Below are positions 5,723 through 7,736 of a stretch of DNA of 7,736 nt, piece by piece. A program made the position numbers and the translations under genes. The notes under the pieces were generated by a model, which saw nothing but the letters and a program-made list of their open reading frames with translations, was not told the origin of the DNA and searched no databases. Source of the stretch: Anaerolineales bacterium (GTDB lineage: Bacteria > Chloroflexota > Anaerolineae > Anaerolineales > Villigracilaceae); NCBI GenBank assembly GCA_017882065.1, contig JADGQD010000092.1:1-7736 (forward strand). Reading direction: 5' to 3'. How positions within the stretch are numbered: the first letter of the stretch is position 1; each line of letters begins with the position of its first letter.

Positions 5723-6406
5723 TTACGGTTCCGGAGCGACAAAATTGATCTGCTTGTATCCCAGTGTTTCGAAGAACCAGCGCAAATAGGTCTGGGCGTT
5801 GGTAGTCGCCTGGTCTAGGATCCCTTCTTCGGTGGCGGCCTTGAGGATCTCCTGCTCGGCAACCTGCCGGACCTGGGTTTCGAGGGTCGGGTCACCTTGG
5901 GTGAACAGGCCCGTCACCCGATCATAAACGTACGACTTGTCGTTGTCGAGCGTCGCCACCAGCACTTCCGTTTTCGGCAGGCGGACATTGAGCATCTCGC
6001 CCGCGAGCCACAAGTCTTCCGGCTTGATCTTGCTCATGTCAATCCCGGCGATGACATACCCGTGCGCAACGAACAGCAACCGGTCGCCAAAAAGCGGCCC
6101 CAGCACACCCTGGTTGACTTCCGCCGTGACCACCTTCTCGACCGTATAGCGGATCGTCTCCAGCCGGGCAAGCGATTGAACTTCATTGATTATTGTTACC
6201 GGGTCCGGAATGATCGTGGGCGTGGGATGCAACAGGTTGGCAACCTGGGTGCCCAGTTCATGGTTCATCTGTTGTAAAGGATTAAGGGTGTTGTTGATTC
6301 TGTTGTTGACCAGACTCACCAGGAACCAGATGGCTGCAATGCCCACCAGGATCAGAATGATCTTGGCGATTGATTTAGAAGAATTCGAAGGGTTTATATT
6401 GGACAT
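5723..6406 (-). CDS. Membrane-anchored DUF4230-family protein
   Basis: 227 residues. One strongly hydrophobic helix at about 12-33, preceded by a short polar segment with lysines at 11 and 15, predicts an N-in anchor with the rest outside the membrane. The body (about 70-222) fits DUF4230: LETIRYTVEKVV (80-91), GPLFGDRLLFVAHGYVIAGID, VRLPKTEVL, a Tyr-Val-Tyr-Asp-Arg stretch before TGLF, and a C-terminal helical part rich in Ala, Glu and Gln that ends in a Phe-Phe-Glu-Thr-Leu-Gly-Tyr segment. No catalytic motif is recognised and the family has no assigned function. ATG at 6406 has no ribosome site; the predicted -10 box is 6 nt before it, so the mRNA is probably leaderless. It is monocistronic, convergent with the lipM-type gene and divergent from the binding-protein gene. 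Confidence 0.88.
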   Translation of the reverse strand: MSNINPSNSSKSIAKIILILVGIAAIWFLVSLVNNRINNTLNPLQQMNHELGTQVANLLHPTPTIIPDPVTIINEVQSLARLETIRYTVEKVVTAEVNQGVLGPLFGDRLLFVAHGYVIAGIDMSKIKPEDLWLAGEMLNVRLPKTEVLVATLDNDKSYVYDRVTGLFTQGDPTLETQVRQVAEQEILKAATEEGILDQATTNAQTYLRWFFETLGYKQINFVAPEP

Positions 6407-6412
6407 GTCATG

Positions 6413-6440
6413 ATTATATCGGAATTATGAGACCTGTCAC
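6413..6440 (-). promoter_or_regulatory. Promoter of the DUF4230 gene, predicted leaderless
   Basis: Minus-strand TATAAT (6418-6413, perfect) with GTGACA (6440-6435, five of six to TTGACA) at a 16-nt spacing. The expected +1, 7 nt past the -10 box, falls on the A of the ATG at 6406, and no Shine-Dalgarno sequence is present. Confidence 0.65.
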
Positions 6441-6469
6441 TTGCCATATTTGTTAATTAGAGATATTAT
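6441..6469 (+). promoter_or_regulatory. Sigma-70-type promoter of the substrate-binding lipoprotein gene
   Basis: TTGCCA (6441-6446, five of six) and TATTAT (6464-6469, five of six) with a 17-nt spacer. Expected start near 6476, giving a leader of about 50 nt. Its -35 box directly abuts the -35 box of the divergent DUF4230 promoter. Confidence 0.7.
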
Positions 6470-6479
6470 GAGGCAGTCA

Positions 6480-6496
6480 TTGGGGAAGATCCCCAA
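6480..6496 (+). other. Hairpin at the extreme 5' end of the lipoprotein mRNA
   Basis: TTGGGG (6480-6485), loop AAGAT, CCCCAA (6491-6496): a perfect 6-bp stem starting about 4 nt after the predicted transcription start. It has no U tail, so it is not a terminator. Position suggests an mRNA-stabilising 5' hairpin. It does not cover the ribosome site at 6514-6519. Confidence 0.5.
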
Positions 6497-6525
6497 AACC
6501 CTATTCCCTTGAGAGGAGAAGAAAG

Positions 6526-7644
6526 ATGAAGAAAGTTTTTGTTTTTGTTTCCTTGCTGGTTGCAGCTGTCATGCTGCTCACAGCATGTGGTCCCGCCTTG
6601 ACCCCCACTGCGGTGGTAGTCCCGCCGACCACCGTCCCGCCGCCGCCGACCGCTGTCCCGCCGACAGAAGTACTGCCGACCGAGACCACAGCCCCCACCG
6701 CCGTCCCGACCCCCATCCCGCCTATATGCACCAAACTGGCGGACGCTCCGGCCGCACCCGCAGCCGGCCAGCTCGGCGCCTCGGATACCCCGATCACAAT
6801 GGCTTTCGTCCCATCTGGTGAATCTGGCGTCATCGCCACAGCCAGCACTGCCATTGCCGATTGCTTGAAGACGATGACCGGGCTAAATTATGCGGTCCAG
6901 ACCGGCACAAGCTATGCCGCCGCCATCGAAGCGATGGGATCAGGGAAAGCCCAGGTTGGTTTCCTCAATACCTTCTCAATTCTGCTGGCTCAGGCGAAAT
7001 ACCAGATCATCCCGGCTCTGATCAACATTCGAAATTACCAAACGAATGACCTGGACCCTGATAAGGCGCTCGGCGGCACGCCGCAACCCTTCTATAAACC
7101 CCAATTCATTACCAAGGCCGATTCGGGTATCACGAAGTTGACCGACCTTATAGGCAAGACTTTCTGCTTCGTCGATCCAATTTCCACGTCGGGTTATATC
7201 GTTCCGCGGATTATGCTCAAGGCTGCAGGTGTTGATCCGGATACCGCCTTCAAAGCTACCGTGAACGCTGGTTCCCACCAGAATGTTGCCGCCGCCGTAT
7301 ACAAGGGTGACTGCGATGCCGGTGTGACCTATATCAATGTGCTGACCGACGCAACCCTGAATACCACCTATCCTGACCTGCAGACTAAGGTCGTAGTCTT
7401 TGCCGACGGGGAGCGCATCCCGAACGATGGCGTCCAATATATTAAGACTCTCGACCCCAAGCTTCAGGCGATCACCACCGAAGCTCTTCTGGCAATGGCT
7501 GCTGATCCCGGCGGCAAGGCTGTATTGAAAAAACTTTACACCATCGATGCCTTCCAAAAAATCGACTCGACCCCCACCATTTATTCTGACTTCCTGGCAG
7601 TTCTCGTGAAGGCTGGTGTCGATCCTGCAACTATGGTTAAATAA
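6526..7644 (+). CDS. Substrate-binding lipoprotein, PhnD-type (phosphate/phosphite/phosphonate ABC transporter family)
   Basis: Extracytoplasmic solute-binding protein of 372 residues that should deliver an oxyanion-type ligand to an ABC importer. Lipoprotein signal peptide 1-20 (KK, hydrophobic core) with lipobox LTAC and lipidated C21. Residues 26-66 are a flexible Pro/Thr/Val tether. The binding domain (about 88-372) has PhnD hallmarks: MAFVPSGESG (92-101), a YAAAIEAMGSGKAQVGF segment (130-146), a STSGY turn (220-224) followed by P and a leucine-containing helix, AGSHQNVAAAVYKGDCDAG (248-266), and a GVQYIK segment. Four further cysteines (68, 113, 214, 263) could form disulfides. Start: AGGAGA (6514-6519) lies 6 nt before the ATG. 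No permease or ATPase gene is complete in the window; one may begin at 7728. The exact ligand cannot be read from sequence; thiamine-precursor or other anion binding is possible in this fold. Confidence 0.92.
   Translation: MKKVFVFVSLLVAAVMLLTACGPALTPTAVVVPPTTVPPPPTAVPPTEVLPTETTAPTAVPTPIPPICTKLADAPAAPAAGQLGASDTPITMAFVPSGESGVIATASTAIADCLKTMTGLNYAVQTGTSYAAAIEAMGSGKAQVGFLNTFSILLAQAKYQIIPALINIRNYQTNDLDPDKALGGTPQPFYKPQFITKADSGITKLTDLIGKTFCFVDPISTSGYIVPRIMLKAAGVDPDTAFKATVNAGSHQNVAAAVYKGDCDAGVTYINVLTDATLNTTYPDLQTKVVVFADGERIPNDGVQYIKTLDPKLQAITTEALLAMAADPGGKAVLKKLYTIDAFQKIDSTPTIYSDFLAVLVKAGVDPATMVK
6601..6723 (+). repeat. Degenerate Pro/Thr/Val-coding repeat (lipoprotein tether)
   Basis: CCGCCGACC-like units recur in frame, encoding irregular Pro-Pro-Thr-x-Val-Pro motifs (residues 26-66). 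It is a low-complexity spacer between the lipidated Cys and the binding domain, common in Anaerolineae-type surface lipoproteins. Copies are imperfect, so it is not a clean tandem array. Confidence 0.7.
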
Positions 7645-7655
7645 AGTTTAATTTT

Positions 7656-7689
7656 AGCCTGGCAGGTTAATGTAACCTGCCAGGCTTTT
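7656..7689 (+). terminator. Strong rho-independent terminator after the lipoprotein gene
   Basis: GCCTGGCAGGTTA (7657-7669), loop ATG, TAACCTGCCAGGC (7673-7685): a 13-bp perfect stem followed by TTTTCTTT, starting 12 nt past the stop codon. An ATTTTA run on the left makes it partly effective on the other strand as well. It separates the binding-protein gene from whatever begins near 7728. Confidence 0.92.
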
Positions 7690-7727
7690 CTTTATATTCA
7701 TTTGGATCAGGAGATTCCAATTTCGCC

Positions 7728-7736
7728 ATGTTAAAA
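7728..7736 (+). CDS. Possible start of the next gene (only Met-Leu-Lys visible)
   Basis: ATG TTA AAA at the window edge, with AGGAGA at 7709-7714. The 13-nt gap is longer than ideal. An ATP-binding subunit (PhnC-type) would fit the context and such proteins often begin Met-Leu-x, but three residues cannot identify anything. Confidence 0.25.

Noticed and set aside
6433..6451. Pho-box-like element (CTGTCAC) near the binding-protein promoter
   Set aside because: Only one half-site is present; the 11-bp-spaced direct repeat needed for a PhoB site is absent.
6601..6723. Tandem repeat or CRISPR-like array
   Set aside because: The repetition is codon-level Pro/Thr low complexity with imperfect units and no spacers; it encodes a lipoprotein tether.
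6976..7557. 193-codon minus-strand open frame
   Set aside because: Antisense to the PhnD-type gene, with no domain-like content or ribosome site.

Overview
The window looks like chromosomal DNA of a Chloroflexota bacterium, probably of the Anaerolineae type. This is inferred from gene content and style: a kinase fused to a PQQ propeller, a lipoprotein with a long Pro/Thr linker, a DUF4230 protein, a LipM-type octanoyltransferase, moderately high GC, and use of GTG, TTG and apparently CTG starts. No marker gene is present to settle the taxonomy. No tRNA, rRNA, CRISPR array, IS element or phage gene was seen.

Layout. (1) Minus strand, 1-2311: a signalling operon. A promoter at 2283-2311 drives a soluble Ser/Thr protein kinase with an eight-repeat PQQ-type beta-propeller (361-2250). 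After a 24-nt gap comes a PP2C phosphatase (336 to beyond the window edge). Kinase and phosphatase form a reversible phosphorylation pair. (2) Plus strand, 2477-5670: four tightly packed genes. They encode a metallophosphoesterase lacking two metal-ligand histidines, a ParB/sulfiredoxin-fold protein with a DGHHR motif, a DHDPS/NAL-family class I aldolase lacking the usual DapA arginine, and a LipM-like octanoyl/lipoyl transferase. Junctions overlap by 11, 1 and 4 nt, so the genes are very probably co-translated. A strong hairpin at 5670-5702 closes the operon and also serves the convergent gene. (3) Minus strand, 5723-6406: a membrane-anchored DUF4230 protein whose predicted transcript begins at the ATG, so it may be leaderless. 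(4) Plus strand, 6526-7644: a PhnD-type substrate-binding lipoprotein, driven by a good promoter back-to-back with that of the DUF4230 gene. A terminator-like hairpin follows it, and then the possible start of another gene (7728 onward) at the window edge.

Nothing here is a clear new defence or mobile system. The least ordinary items are the metallophosphoesterase/ParB-like pair with coordinated motif changes, the aldolase missing its carboxylate-binding arginine, the propeller kinase with an apparent CTG start, and the abutting divergent promoters with a leaderless side. Intergenic gaps are all below 300 bp.
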